Source: Jaapia argillacea MUCL 33604 (Eukaryota > Basidiomycota > Agaricomycetes > Jaapiales > Jaapiaceae). Taken from it: DNA of 64,000 bases. The notes beneath the pieces were generated by a model, which was given only the letters and a program-made list of their open reading frames with translations, searched no databases and was not told the origin of the DNA. Shown piece after piece: positions 45,301-56,663 of the stretch; position 1 is the stretch's first letter, and each line of letters begins with the position of its first letter. Where the stretch lies: NCBI GenBank assembly GCA_000697665.1, contig KL197712.1:877412-941411 (forward strand), given 5' to 3'. The position numbers and the translations under genes were made by a program.

Positions 45301-46106
45301 CTTCGGGATTGCCGTCCATTGTTATGCCATGGCTTCAAGGGGGCACTCTCATGGACTTTTTGAAAACTGTTGACTCACCGGGGTTACACTGACAACAGCT
45401 GGTGAGTCTCCTTGATATTGCGAGCAGACGAAAACCCTTTTTACCCAACCCTTTCAGCTATTTGAAGTAGCTGAAGGAGTTGCATACCTTCACGAGAACA
45501 GTTTCATCCACGGGGATCTTTGTGGAGTGAGCGATATCCCCTACTTCAAGTTCCTTGATAATTAGTAACCCATCTTCCCTCCAGAGCAATGTTCTCATTG
45601 ATGACGCCATGCACGCCCGATTGGTGGGCTTTGGTTTTTTGGATGTCGAAACCGCAAATTTGTTCGATTATACTGAAACAGCTGTCATAGCCCAAGTCAG
45701 GGAGGAGATTAAACATGCTGGATCCATACGTTGGATGGCTCCCGAGCAATTCTCCAACACTCCCACGAGAACATTTGAATCTGATGTTTTCAGCTTCGGA
45801 CGACTTTGCCTGGAGGTGGGTCATTCTGGTTGTGGTTACCTATGGACAACTGGGTTCACCTTTGAAATTTTCCCCACCCAGGTTTTCACACTGAAGCAAC
45901 CATACTTTGACCTTGAGATTGGTAGGCCTGTCATCCGGGAGGTCATCGAAGGGAGACCCCCGCCACGACCATCCGTAGGAACTTTTATACCGGATGAATG
46001 GTGGACATTGATGCTCCATTGCTGGGAGAAAGATCCGTCTGCACGTCCTACCATGAAGGACATAATCAACATGTTGAAAGGAGATTTATTTAAAGTGGAA
46101 TTGTGA
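42316..46106 (+). pseudogene. kinase-like gene copy 3, decayed, with TPR insert
   Basis: A third copy with the same exon order. Exon 1 has lost one base near 42438 (AGGTGGGC where copies 1 and 2 have AGGGCGGGC). Later in-frame stops are TGA at 43282 (CGA in copy 1), TAG at 44209 inside the TPR array and TGA at 45390 (CGA in copy 1). Between the linker exon and the kinase exons an insert of about 990 nt codes for six TPR repeats. The kinase half keeps GKQVTLK, IHGDLCG then SNVLID, VGFG at the DFG site, IRWMAPEQF and DEWWTLMLHCWEKDPSARPT to a stop at 46106. A shorter transcript could still make a TPR or kinase fragment, but the full protein cannot be made. Confidence 0.75.
43890..44872 (+). repeat. 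six 45-residue TPR repeats with three 59-nt introns
   Basis: Repeat consensus: QEALDLxPxGHPDRSxSLNN then LANxLEARYNQFGQQVDLDN. Units are about 43890-44020, 44080-44214, 44215-44349, 44409-44543, 44544-44678 and 44738-44872; the last five are exactly 135 nt. Intron-like 59-nt segments lie at 44021-44079, 44350-44408 and 44679-44737, each starting GTATGT or GTACGT and ending CAG, exactly 329 nt apart. Hence the array is three rounds of a 329-nt unit (one intron plus two repeats). This TPR type is common in Agaricomycete multi-domain proteins. Confidence 0.85.
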
Positions 46107-47280
46107 TTACAGGTGCATGTTGATGTTCCATTTCTTGATATTTGGAGGGTTGGCCTCACGATTTGTATTTCATGATACCCTACTGCCATGATGTATGTGA
46201 GCGAGACGCAGACTGCGAGTCTCAATCCGCCTGGGGTTTCGTGGAAGTAACGAAGAGGGAAGTGACCTCCCATCGTCTGCATTTGTCAATCTTAAGCCCA
46301 CACGTTAGAGGCACCAGACTGAATGGCGGCTTGTCGGGCTGCTAGACTAGAAGTCGCATCAGGTCACGCACCCCCGGCATGATCGTCTTAGTCGAGCCCG
46401 TTACCACCGCTAGAGTGCCATTTGCTGGTAAAACCCAGCTTTGTAGAAAGCTTTACGAGAAGGGCTTTGCGAGGCTGTTCGATCCCGCACCCTCCTTGCG
46501 GAAAAGGGAAACGCAGACCGTGATGTTGGAGTAGCGGGGCTTGTACCGGAAGCTTCTTCTGTGTTCTATGAGGCGGGAAATGATTGTCAGATTCATCAGT
46601 AAAACCGTAGCCGAGCCATACCAGCATACCGCACCATACCAATAAACTGGTCCATACCATTAGATGTTTGGTACGGACCATTTCTATATACGGAGATTCG
46701 CCCCAATCCTGGTTGCCGGGCTTCACTGGTCGCCCAATCAGCTATCAGCAGTCGGCAGTGTTGCGAAAAGATCAGGCTCCATAGCGTCTCCATACTAAGC
46801 CATACCAAGCCATACCAACACCATACCACGTCAAGTGGTATGGTGGTTTCAGTGGTCCATACCATCCCATACCACCTCGATATTTTAGAGATGCCTCACT
46901 TGATCGGTTCGCCGACGAGAGCAGAGGACATGCGTCACGTCGGTACACCCGAAACGTTACATATTCTGTACCTTTCTGGTTGGGAATCATGTAGGTACCG
47001 TGGGGTTGAATGCTGGTAAAAAAGCCCAGACTGCACCAGAGACCGAGTGAACCCATGGTTGTTTGGCTCATTACTTTCGCAATTTGGAACTTCACCTCTG
47101 GTGACTCGAAAATCTTGCATTCCGAAAGAATTTGGGTTTGGTAATGAGCCCTGTCGCTCACCGACGCTACCAAGTTCCGAATGGAAAGAGCTGGGTCATT
47201 AATCCACGAAAGCGATCTAAGAAATATTAACAAAGCAACGACGATAGCATACCAATCTCATCTCCCCACCCACTCCCCCC
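46107..47280. other. spacer with CCATACC-rich tract and a possible gene fragment
   Basis: The first part matches the 3' flank of copy 2. From 46617 to 46872 the motif CCATACC recurs. From about 46900 to 47233 the minus strand has an open frame with protein-like composition (INDPALSIRNLVASVSDRAH, KIFESPEVKFQIAKVMSQTT) whose downstream end runs into the repeat; I do not recognise it and see no splice sites. Confidence 0.45.
46617..46872. repeat. degenerate CCATACC repeat with hairpin
   Basis: CCATACC and close variants occur about a dozen times. In the middle, CACCATACCAC, GTCAA, GTGGTATGGTG (about 46822-46848) forms a perfect 11-bp stem with a 5-nt loop. Confidence 0.7.
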
Positions 47281-48219
47281 TCACTCAGTCCCATTCTCCT
47301 TTTCCCTAAAACTCCTCCAAGCCTCCTCAGTCGCCACTTTCATCCTCATCCCAATACTCCCAACACTATCCAACGCCGGTCTCACATCCAACGAAAACAC
47401 GGGGCTACCATCTGGTTCTGGAGGAGCAGAGTAATAGTCGATCACATAGCGGACTTCTTCGCCTGTTTTTGGACGTTGGACTACCCAATCGTGTCGGTCG
47501 AAGGGAGGTTCGGTGCTATTACAATCGAGGTCAATAAAAGGGATGGGTGTGGTGGGTTAAGCGAAACGTACTTGAATCGGGAAGGGAGTAACCAGCCTGC
47601 GAAGAGATAGAAGCGGGCTTTGGGCGAGAGTTCGCCTGGTCGGCCTTTGAACCGTGCCAGTCGAACATCATCACTGCAGTGCCAGAAATATGTTAGTCAG
47701 TAGGTTAGGTGCAAGGGGGGTATCGAGAATACATATCAACGACTAAGAAAGGATAGGAACTCACCCATGAGCCATCTTCTCCCACTTCAAAACCTCCTCC
47801 CAAGCCTTCTCGTTCAAAAAATTATGTATCTGGACCATCATCTCCACATGTTCCTCAGGCGTCTCCCAGCCCTTCCTCACCAATGCATTATAAAACTGCT
47901 GTGGTGAAGGATAATCCCAGTTCCCCGCATGGTCTCTCGGAATAGAGGATGAAGTGCGGTCGACGGGTAGGGATGAGGTTTGATGTGGTGCAGGTGTTTG
48001 GGAGAGGTTGGGAATTTGGTTGAGGGGGTTTAGTGCGGTGCCGTCATGGCCTACTGGACATTCTGCGAGGGCAGGGGCTTTGGATGAGGAACCGTGGTCT
48101 ACTGGACAAGCAGCGGGTTTGGACGCAGCTGGGGAGTCATGGGGAACTGGGCATCCTGACCCGGATTTTTGAGGAGAAGAGGGAGGTGGCTGGTTGGCTT
48201 GGGAGGCTGTTTGACCCAT
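47281..48219 (-). CDS. CYC3: holocytochrome c synthase (cytochrome c heme lyase)
   Basis: Predicted 263-aa intermembrane-space enzyme that attaches heme to cytochrome c. Exons are 47765-48219, 47572-47673 and 47281-47515. The start [15 protein letters not shown] at 48219 is preferred over 48255. Three CPV heme-binding motifs occur in the N-terminus (GCPVPHD, ACPVDHG, ECPVGHD), as known for this family. The core has [73 protein letters not shown] and [10 protein letters not shown]. One gene only is seen, so it may serve both c and c1. Confidence 0.95.
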
Positions 48220-48548
48220 TGTCGGTAGCGGGACCAAGTCGACGGTAGCAAACAACGCCCAGGTCAGCGCTCAAGTTTTCGGCTGAGGCTGCTGTGATTG
48301 GCCCGGGAGTTTCCGGCGACCAGCTCATCGCTCCTGGTGGCGGGCAATGACTTTGATGCATTCAACTTTCCGTGTATTGGCTTGAACGTCGAACGTCGAA
48401 CGGCGAAATAAATTCAATTCCAAGACGCCGAATATACCTTTCCTCGTCTTCTTCGATGGTCCCCTAATATGGCACCCCAGTGAAACATTTGGCACTCCCT
48501 TGATTCCCTGGCGACACGAATCACACGACAGTAATATTCCAACTATCC

Positions 48549-48918
48549 ATGTGGCCTACTACACGTATAGAATCCTTCCCGCCCGCAACCCACGACATCC
48601 CGATCCCATCACCCCTTTCCTCTAATTCTGGCAACGCCGTCGCAGCATGGCAACAACCTCGTACGTCTATTTCTTCCTTCTTGAGAACACCTCCCCCCAG
48701 AAATACCCCTTCCATTCTCAGTTCCCTTCCTTTCTCTGATTTCTGTGGTAAACTCTCAAAGTACTCCGTTTGCCTGGGACATCGTGCGAGTCACTTCTTG
48801 GTTATTCGCCTTCGTATCGCGGAGTTTTACAAGATTCTTCCCAGAACCCTTGGTTCCGTATCCTCAGACTCACGCGATGAGGCACCATGACGCATCGCGC
48901 AAGGTTGCTTCCGTTTAG
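48549..48918 (+). CDS. possible small gene, unknown, 109 aa
   Basis: ATG at 48549 (MWPTTRIESFPPATHDIP), exon 48549-48660, a candidate 40-nt intron 48661-48700 (GTACGT..CCCCAG) and exon 48701-48918 give an in-phase 109-codon frame (IPLPFSVPFLSLISVVNSQS, RVTSWLFAFVSRSFTRFF). The frame without splicing is also open, so the evidence is weak. No family recognised. Confidence 0.3.
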
Positions 48919-49853
48919 CTTGGCCTCATCCCCACCGAAATTTTCTCCTCACTTTCCCGTCGATCTAAAACCCATAGCACACCTGTTGGTCCCAAGGCTC
49001 AACATTGATCATAAACGAATCCCATCGAGCGTTTATTATCCGTCCTCCTGGTTGACATTGGGTCACATTAAGCCACGAGGTTCCCTTCGGTCCGAACTCT
49101 CTTACCTCAATCCTGATTCGCCACAGCATCACAGTTTCACACCCCCTTCATTCCCATCGCACCAGGATATCTTTAACGTCCCCGCCCGCCTTCTGTAGTA
49201 CCCGCACCCGACAGACTCGCAATTCCCATACATTCCTTACTTCACTTCCCACATGTCATTCTCTTCCCGCCCCCCAAGTAAACTTCGGAACGGATCAATT
49301 CCATTTCCATTTCACCCCAAACCTAACCCAAGCATATTAGAGGTATGATGTCACGAACTGTCCGGACAAGCATTTCAGCCAAGACTCTCTTGGTACCTCG
49401 CCGATATCTGAAATTCGCCAACGATCGTCATCGCTGATCGCATTGGAGCAAATTCATTGTGTGTTCCACAACCCAAAAAGCTATGTGATCTCGCATTGCA
49501 TCGTCATACTGCAAGCCTATGTATCATGTGAAGTGGAACCAACCTCCAACCCTGCGTCTCATGACCAGTCAGACGACGAAGCCCGTTTCGTAAACGGACG
49601 TCAGCAGTCGCAAACCAACTCCGACTCCGAGAGTTGAACCCAACACGACCCTTTCGGCAGCGAGGCAAGACATTGGAAACATTATAGTCATTGGAAAGAG
49701 TCGTGGAGATAGTATACATTATGTATGTAGTCGCAACATACGTGCCATCGTCACCATCATCGTATAACGTCGAGTCAGAGCCATGTCTACGACGAGAGAA
49801 AAGAAAAACAGCCACAAAAAGAAAAGGGTAACAGCATCTACCATGCCTTTGTT
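48919..49853. other. spacer, no gene recognised
   Basis: About 930 nt, C-rich in its first half. It holds the 3' region of the hexose transporter gene. No repeat or RNA gene seen. Confidence 0.45.
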
Positions 49854-51963
49854 TTACACCTTCTCATCAGAATGCTCGTAAACATGTCCCTTGTCCGATC
49901 CATTCTTGGCATCGAGAGCACGGTTTTCGCTGGCGAGGAGATCGCGGCGGTATTTGACAGAGCCGACGGGGGTGGTGTTTTGGTACATAACATCGACCTC
50001 TTCGAGTGATAATCCCTTGGTTTCGGGGATGCAGAACCAGGTGAAGATGATACAGCAGAAGCAGGTGGATCCCCAGATGAAGAACACCTTGGCGTGGAGG
50101 CCAGCGTTTCCGGGGCCGGAGTTGACGAGGTAGGGAGCTAGGAAGTGTCTGGTTAGTCACATGAACTATGAAAGTGTAGTGGAGATACGCACTTGCGTAG
50201 CCAATGGCAAAGTTCCAGAGCCAGTTAGAGGCAGTGGCGAGTGACATGGCCTTGGCACGGACGTTCAAGGGGTAGATCTCGCCCTACAATCCAACACCAT
50301 CGTCAGTATCTTGATAGGCTACGATAACAAGACAACGTACGATGACGACCCAAGCGATAGGACCCCAAGTGGAAGCGAAGAAGGCAATGTAGATGCAAAC
50401 GAATGCAACCAACACCTTCTGGCCAGCAGTGTTCGATACAGAGACGGTAACACCAACGATAGCGACGATGTACTCGCAAACCGTCATACCGATGGCGCCG
50501 ACGAGGAGGAGACGACGACGACCGAACCTCTCAACTCCCCACATACCAGGGATGGTCATACCGACGTTGACAACGTTGGTGGCAACGCTGATCAGGAAGG
50601 GATCCGAGATACCAGAGTTGAGGAAGAATGTCGTGCCGTAGTAGAAGATGAAGTTGATACCGGTGAGTTGTTGCCAACTGTGTATCCAAAAGAGTCAGAC
50701 GTATGCCACTAAAGACTCTAGTAAACAGTGCACGCACGCTTGGAGAACGATACCAGTCCAGGTTCGGAGACCAATCTTGTTGTGGGTGTTCCTGAAGCAG
50801 TCGAGGTAGGAGCTCTCGCCCAATGCTTGTTCTTCCTGCAGGTTGGCGCGGACTTCAGCCAACTCGGCTTCAATCTCGGGATCACCCTCACGAAGACCAG
50901 TGAGACGAGCCATCGATTTGGCAGCAGCCTCATCACGACCACGCTTGACTAACCAGCGAGGAGACTGGGAACGGCAATAAGTTTATGGATACGAAGTACA
51001 GACAATGGAAATGTCTTACCTCAGGCAAGCAAAGCATACCACCGCAAAGGATAGCAGCCCAAGCGAATTGGATGGCAATGGGGATTCGCCATGAAGTGTG
51101 GTTGTCGCGGTTTTGAGTGGAGTTGTTGACGATGGCAGCCAGGAGGAGACCAATGGTGATTGCCCATTGGTAGCAACTGACGACGGCACCACGGATCCAT
51201 TTGGGAGCGCTATAGGTGAACGGAATCAGGGAAGGTAGTCTCATTGGACGATCATAAAACTTACCACTCAGATTGGTACATGGGAATCAGGCAAGAGACA
51301 AGACCGACACCAAGACCAGCGAACACACGTCCGACAACGAAGAGCGGTAAAGCAGTGGCAGCCACTTGCATGATGACACCAATGACGAAAACACCGCAAG
51401 CCAAGACGATACCCATCCTACGACCGAGAATATCGGCAACAGGAGCACCAGCGAGAGCACCTACACCCATCCAAGATTAGAGAACGCGCCTTTTGGAGAA
51501 GCAAATCTGATTAATACATACCGAAAAATGTTCCCGCGGACAAAATAGAGACAACCAACGATTCTTGGGCCGAACTGATTGCATAGCCGGTAGGATTATC
51601 GACGAGGTCGGTTGTTGCATGGCCAAAAGTGCGCAACCAGTCCTTCATAACCTTGACACCAGAGATGACACCGGTATCGTATCTGTGCGATGACGTCATG
51701 AGCGGATGATGATATGAAAGAATGTTGACTTGACTGACCCAAAGAGAATACCACCGAACGCGGCGAACGAACTAGATGAAAGTCAGCATACAACGAGCGC
51801 TCTTCATTCTCAACGGCACTCACGTCTGTGCAAAGGGTGTGGGATCAGTAAACGCGACCAGTACAAGGGATAGGAAACGCACCATGAAAATACCAGCGAG
51901 TTTGTTCTTGGGGGCATTGGCGCCAATGCCTCCTCCAGTAGCTACGGGACCGCCGCCAACCAT
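49854..51963 (-). CDS. MFS hexose transporter (sugar porter family), with a 2-nt exon
   Basis: Predicted 533-aa plasma-membrane sugar/H+ symporter with 12 spans. Exons: 51883-51963, 51824-51825, 51739-51771, 51522-51682, 51265-51460, 51020-51209, 50738-50964, 50341-50677, 50193-50283 and 49854-50137. Motifs are FGGILFGYDTGVISGVKVM, the loop-2 motif ADILGRRMG, PMYQSECAPKWIRGAVV, PESPRWLVKRGRDEAA, QQLTGINFIFYYGTTFF, ERFGRRRLLLVGA, WGPIAWVVIGEIYPLNVRAK and the PETKGLSLEEVD box. The second exon is only AC: introns 51826-51882 and 51772-51823 are canonical, and without these two bases the frame cannot pass from IFM to SFAAFGG. With them every later junction is in phase to the stop. Confidence 0.93.
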
Positions 51964-54900
51964 GGTTGAAGATTGTACGGTGGGGGTGAAGATGAGAGTA
52001 GTAATGGAAGCCTCCGAGGGGGACGGGTTAACGAAGAGATGGGAAGGGGAGCAGCTTTTATACGAAGCAATGAAGCTTTTGGAAGCGGAGCATGTGGAAC
52101 AGCTGGATCAAAGATGCTTATGAGATCGAGAGTTCTTCTCCCAGGTACATTCCAGATTTACGGCGCCCCTTACCGACTTCGTCTTTCGAGCTTCCTCATA
52201 CCACACGTCCTCCGAAGTCTCTCCGCACGGCTCAATTCTCTGATTCCCCGACACTAAATCTGTGCCTGGCTTTCCCCAAGATGTCTCCCATCGATGCCCC
52301 GCAATTCGATATCCCCTCCTCCACACGGTGGACACGCTAGAAATTTTTGGATGGATTGATACAACACTTGCTTGGGGTATGATGTAGCGCAACTGAATAG
52401 CCGAAACGTCACGGTCACATGAACAGGTGGAGCAAAATCGAAGCGCCGGGTGATCGAGGTGGTTAGAGAGGGCTAGTAACCTCAACCATCGATACGTCCG
52501 AGATCCAGGATGGCTCGGGGGGTTATCCAAATCCGCTCGCTTTCAGTCCAGAGCGGTATCCAAGCCGTTCGCAACCGCGTCCGTGGGGTATGCCACGACT
52601 CTCGCGGACCTTCTTCACCAACGGCCTGGCAGGTGATATTTTTATCGAACCAGTCAGCCAAGTGGTTCCCTGCAACGACACCATGCTGCAACTCACTGAC
52701 AGAACCGATTCGGAGGTTTCCAGGCAGCTCCGGAAACACGATATTCTTAGAAATCCGTCTTCTTTTTCTTGCGCTTCCCTTACGGAGACAAACAACCTCG
52801 AGAGACCGACGCCCGAGGGCCAGGACCGAGGACCCGAGCGTTTCAGAGGATCCGTACACTGCCATACAGGGTAAATGGTTCATGGGGAGCGCCAACCTCG
52901 GTGGTCGATGAGCCGGATGGCGGGGATAGCAAACAGGTGGCCAAGAAGAATTGAACCAGCGATGTCACTTGGAGCATCAAAGTTTCGGTCTCAATTGGAC
53001 GAGAGTGGTTGTGGAGTCCCCACAATTGGATCGGGATCTATAGCTATTTACACTCCGCGCTGCACGTACTTTGCACACACCTGCTGTTTGCGACTCTGTT
53101 TCACCGAAAAAAGTCGTCCTCAATGGTTTTCTGCTGGACACACGATGAGATTGGTTTGGCGTCCAGTTCTCTCACATCGATTGCAGAAATTTTTAGATTC
53201 CGGACTGGAGGTCGGTTGCTGATCATCGGACCCGTTGCGGGGCAACCCAAGATTCCCCCATAATCTGGACACAAGCGGAAACGAGACCATGCGGTGAGAA
53301 GGCCGCCCCCCACCCAGCGAGCCCATTCTTTGCTCCATTAGTTGGCATTTGCGCGACCGGTACTCCCACTACCGTACGCCCATGAGGGTGGCGCCGAAGG
53401 TTACTCAATGTATTCATCAGCTCTCGTGATACGCCCTACGTGATTCTCCTCATCGAGAAGCCACAATGAAGGTCACCTGTTGTTGGAAGATTCATGATCA
53501 TCGGCACCAGATGGGCTCGCTCACTGAAATATGGCCATTCGTATCAAGAAGAGCTCGAGGCGGTTGTGATCTTTCGCCGACAATAACTCACTGTGTGCAC
53601 GTTGGGGGGGTCTCGTGAGGTAAATGCGGAAGTTCCAAGATTCGCTGATCGCATAAGTCTGACTCGATTGCGATACGCTCTAAATGCACGGAAGGAGAAC
53701 GCCGACGACAGGTACAAACCACTCCCGTTCAACCAAAGATCGAGCAATTCTCGGAGAACGAGGGACTCGTGAATAGTTTTGCATGCACGCTATCATCGCT
53801 AGAACCCTCCTGCGACACTATCAACTTTAGAGACGACCAATTCGAAGAGGCGTGGGGTTACAGTTTGATAGGAATCGAGGGTCTTCATAGATGTTGATAG
53901 CTGAAACTTCCACCTAGATCCGAGTATTCTCCTTCAACACAACGGTGAGACGTACAACGTGAAAAACATCGTAGGCCCACGAGAGCACTGATATCGCGTA
54001 GTGGTAGTGAATCTAGAGCGGGACATCTATGTGCATGTCGTGAAGAGAAGGGAGCGATACCAAGATTGGAAGATCGAAGAAGAAACGACCCCAAGGGAGG
54101 CAAAGGGAGGCGGAGTCGAGGAGTAGATGTATTTCGGGATGTATGGGGGCGGCGACAGGCGGTCTAGTAATAGAAGCTCTCGTCGATATCCCATCACGCG
54201 TTGACGACAGTGTTCCGTTATAAAATGACTGCACGGGTTGGACGTCCGTAAGAGAGGAGTAGGTAGAAACAACATGACCGCCAAGAACGCAACAATGACC
54301 TCTTAATTAAAGCTCGGACGGATGCCCGCGAGGAAGGCAGTATCGAGGTTCACGTCAGGGGTACGAAGCCGAAGGCACCAGCAAGATGGAGACTCAAAGG
54401 AAGCTCTTTAAGAGATCTCGTGGAGTAGAAGAGAATGGTGAACGAAGGCAGTGCACGAGAAGGAAATAGGTATGCACAAGCAGGGGGTCATCATCACACG
54501 GGCAATATTCGGTTGATGAGCCTATACCGTGCCGTCATGGTCAGAAATATATATAAGAGATGATTGGCTTGCGAACCTTTCGTCTCCCAGCACCCCCTTG
54601 GCGGAAGGGAAGACGGCACGGTGGGCCGTCGTGGTCGCCGTCGCCGTACCGATGAGTACTGGGCGAAGGGTCACCTCCGTCATCATCTTCCACGTTTCAC
54701 GGTGAACACTATTTTGGACTGCTGGGCAGGATCACGGCGTGGAAGAACGGAGGGAGGTATGGGTATGGCACGCATGGTAGGTAATTTCTGGGTGAGATCA
54801 GCCGGAACTTGGATGTCGGAAGTGCTGAATTACTAGCCACATTCTCATCGATTTCTGCTCGGCTTGTCGGAAGCGAGAGGGAGAGGATCTTGCCTTGACG

Positions 54901-55120
54901 CTTAATCCTGGGGCCGAGACTGAGTATCCCGGAGACTTGAATAATGACACAGAGGCTGGGATCTTCGCAGGAAGCCGATTCGCCCTTGTAGAATATTTCT
55001 CGTGTGTTCCAAGAGAGTCGCGGAGGAGTACACTGGTTGGCTCATCAAACTTCCATCGGGCTTGGAGGTTCCTGTTAGGGAAACGCGCAGATTTAGATGA
55101 GCAGACCACAGTCGAGACGC

Positions 55121-55144
55121 GAGGACGCGAGGACGCGAGGACGC
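55121..55144. repeat. GAGGACGC tandem repeat, three copies
   Basis: Three perfect copies of an 8-nt unit, preceded by a partial one (GAGACGC). Confidence 0.85.
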
Positions 55145-55412
55145 ATTTACTTTTGCGGTGGGGGCCTATCATTAGACCGCTGACGGATTAACGGCATACT
55201 GGAGGCTACATCATCGCTGTGTAGCTGGGTGAGATCATTGTCGGACAAGGGAAGGGCGGCTCGGTCTCGAGTCGTCACATACGCTCCTTCAGCTCCAGTA
55301 CAAGCTTATAGGAGCTAGACTGATGGTTCCAAATAGAAACTTGACTGATAGGTACATCACTTGGCATTAGAATAGTCAAAATAGTCTCGCACCTTCGCGG
55401 GTACCAATTTCG

Positions 55413-55500
55413 ACTAGTGTCAAATCGGTCACAACCCTAAGGGCTTTGTTCAGGTTCCAAACTGAACAAAGAACTTAGGATTGCGACCGGAAACACTTGT
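55413..55500. repeat. 88-nt imperfect inverted repeat (hairpin)
   Basis: Arms 55413-55453 and 55462-55500 are complementary over about 40 nt with roughly ten mismatches or small gaps; the inner part near the loop (CTTTGTTCAG / CTGAACAAAG) is perfect over 10 bp, and the loop is 8 nt. It lies in the gene-free interval. Confidence 0.75.
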
Positions 55501-56663
55501 GCTGCTAAGTAGTCAGCGCCGAGGGAGTTGTGCGTGACATGGAGCGTTGGAGGCTACATAGCTCCTGCTGGAATTGGCGAAACTAAGAGGAGGCAAGGTG
55601 TCGGTAGTCGCGTGCGCTTCATGATTAAAGACGTATAAGAGAAACAACTGGTTGGAGACTAGTTGACAGGTTTGAAGGAGAAAACAAGTATGTCGATGAT
55701 GGCAAGAGCGATGGTGGAGGTCCAGGAACATACTTATTTGGCAGTGTTCGTTCAAAGTTCAAACCCAATCCCGAATGCTGCACAAAAGGAACTGCAGGAG
55801 GCAAGTTCAATGTTCATGATGTTGGATAGAAAGTGAAGCTTGAAGCTCGAAGAGATGTACGTTCAAACTTCAAACTGTGTACTGCAAGTGAGGTTGTTGA
55901 AGTCGAAATCACCGAAAGTTGGTAGATGAGACATTCGCTTCGAATCCGCGGTTATGCAACGTTGATGATGTCCTCCTTGTGCTGTCCTATCATTTGCATC
56001 TGTTCGCGTCCGTCAATATGCCAAGTCGGGCCCACCCCAAGATCCGCTCGGCGCTGAGTATTGCACCTCAACTCAAACTTGTCCGCTCTGTCTTGGTTTC
56101 CTTCAAGTCCTGCGAAAATCTCTCAGATCCATGTAGCCACTCTTGTTTGCGAGCGCTGATAGTGATACGACCACACTGGCGAGCATCCTCGTCGGCCGCG
56201 AATTTGCACTATCCGTCGCATCCATCACATGCAGTCTTCGCCCCAGGTGAGTTTTTCCTTACCCTTTCATTCTTCTTGGTGTAATTTTTGCGGACCGCGG
56301 ACCGGATATTCAACGAACAGGGCCGCGAATAACATGAACCACTTGTAGTCCTGAGTTATCGTTGCTCAACGATATCCCTTGTGTGTCTCGACTGCACGCT
56401 ATGTATGTGCGGAAGACGCGTCCAGAGCAGAAGGATCGCGTATTTTCGATGGGACGCGTCCCCAAATACAACGTGTTGCTATTCGAGGACGTGCAAAGAT
56501 CACGTGTTACACGCTTCCTCCCACTTGCGGGTAAAAGTCACGGTTGAAGGATTGGCCGGGCCGGAAAGGACTCGACTTCGACCAGCTTCTAGGGGTGGTT
56601 GAGCTGATAGCTGAATCCTTTATAACACCCCGTTGATCGCAGACCATCCTACCCAGCACAATC

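Larger units (their letters stand above)
51964..56663. other. 4.7-kb interval without recognised gene
   Basis: Between the hexose transporter and DAK1 promoters. Long frames on both strands near 52480-52910 overlap each other and look random. A GAGGACGC tandem repeat (three full copies, 55121-55144) and a long hairpin (55413-55500) are the only structures seen. Nothing resembles a transposase or a tRNA. Confidence 0.45.

Noticed and set aside
46772-47233. Open frame rich in WYG residues at its end
   Set aside because: The WYG-rich part is only the CCATACC repeat in translation; the rest is too short and without partners to be called a gene.
52482-52911. Overlapping 133- to 137-codon frames on both strands
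   Set aside because: No motifs, no splice-linked partners, both strands open; probably chance.
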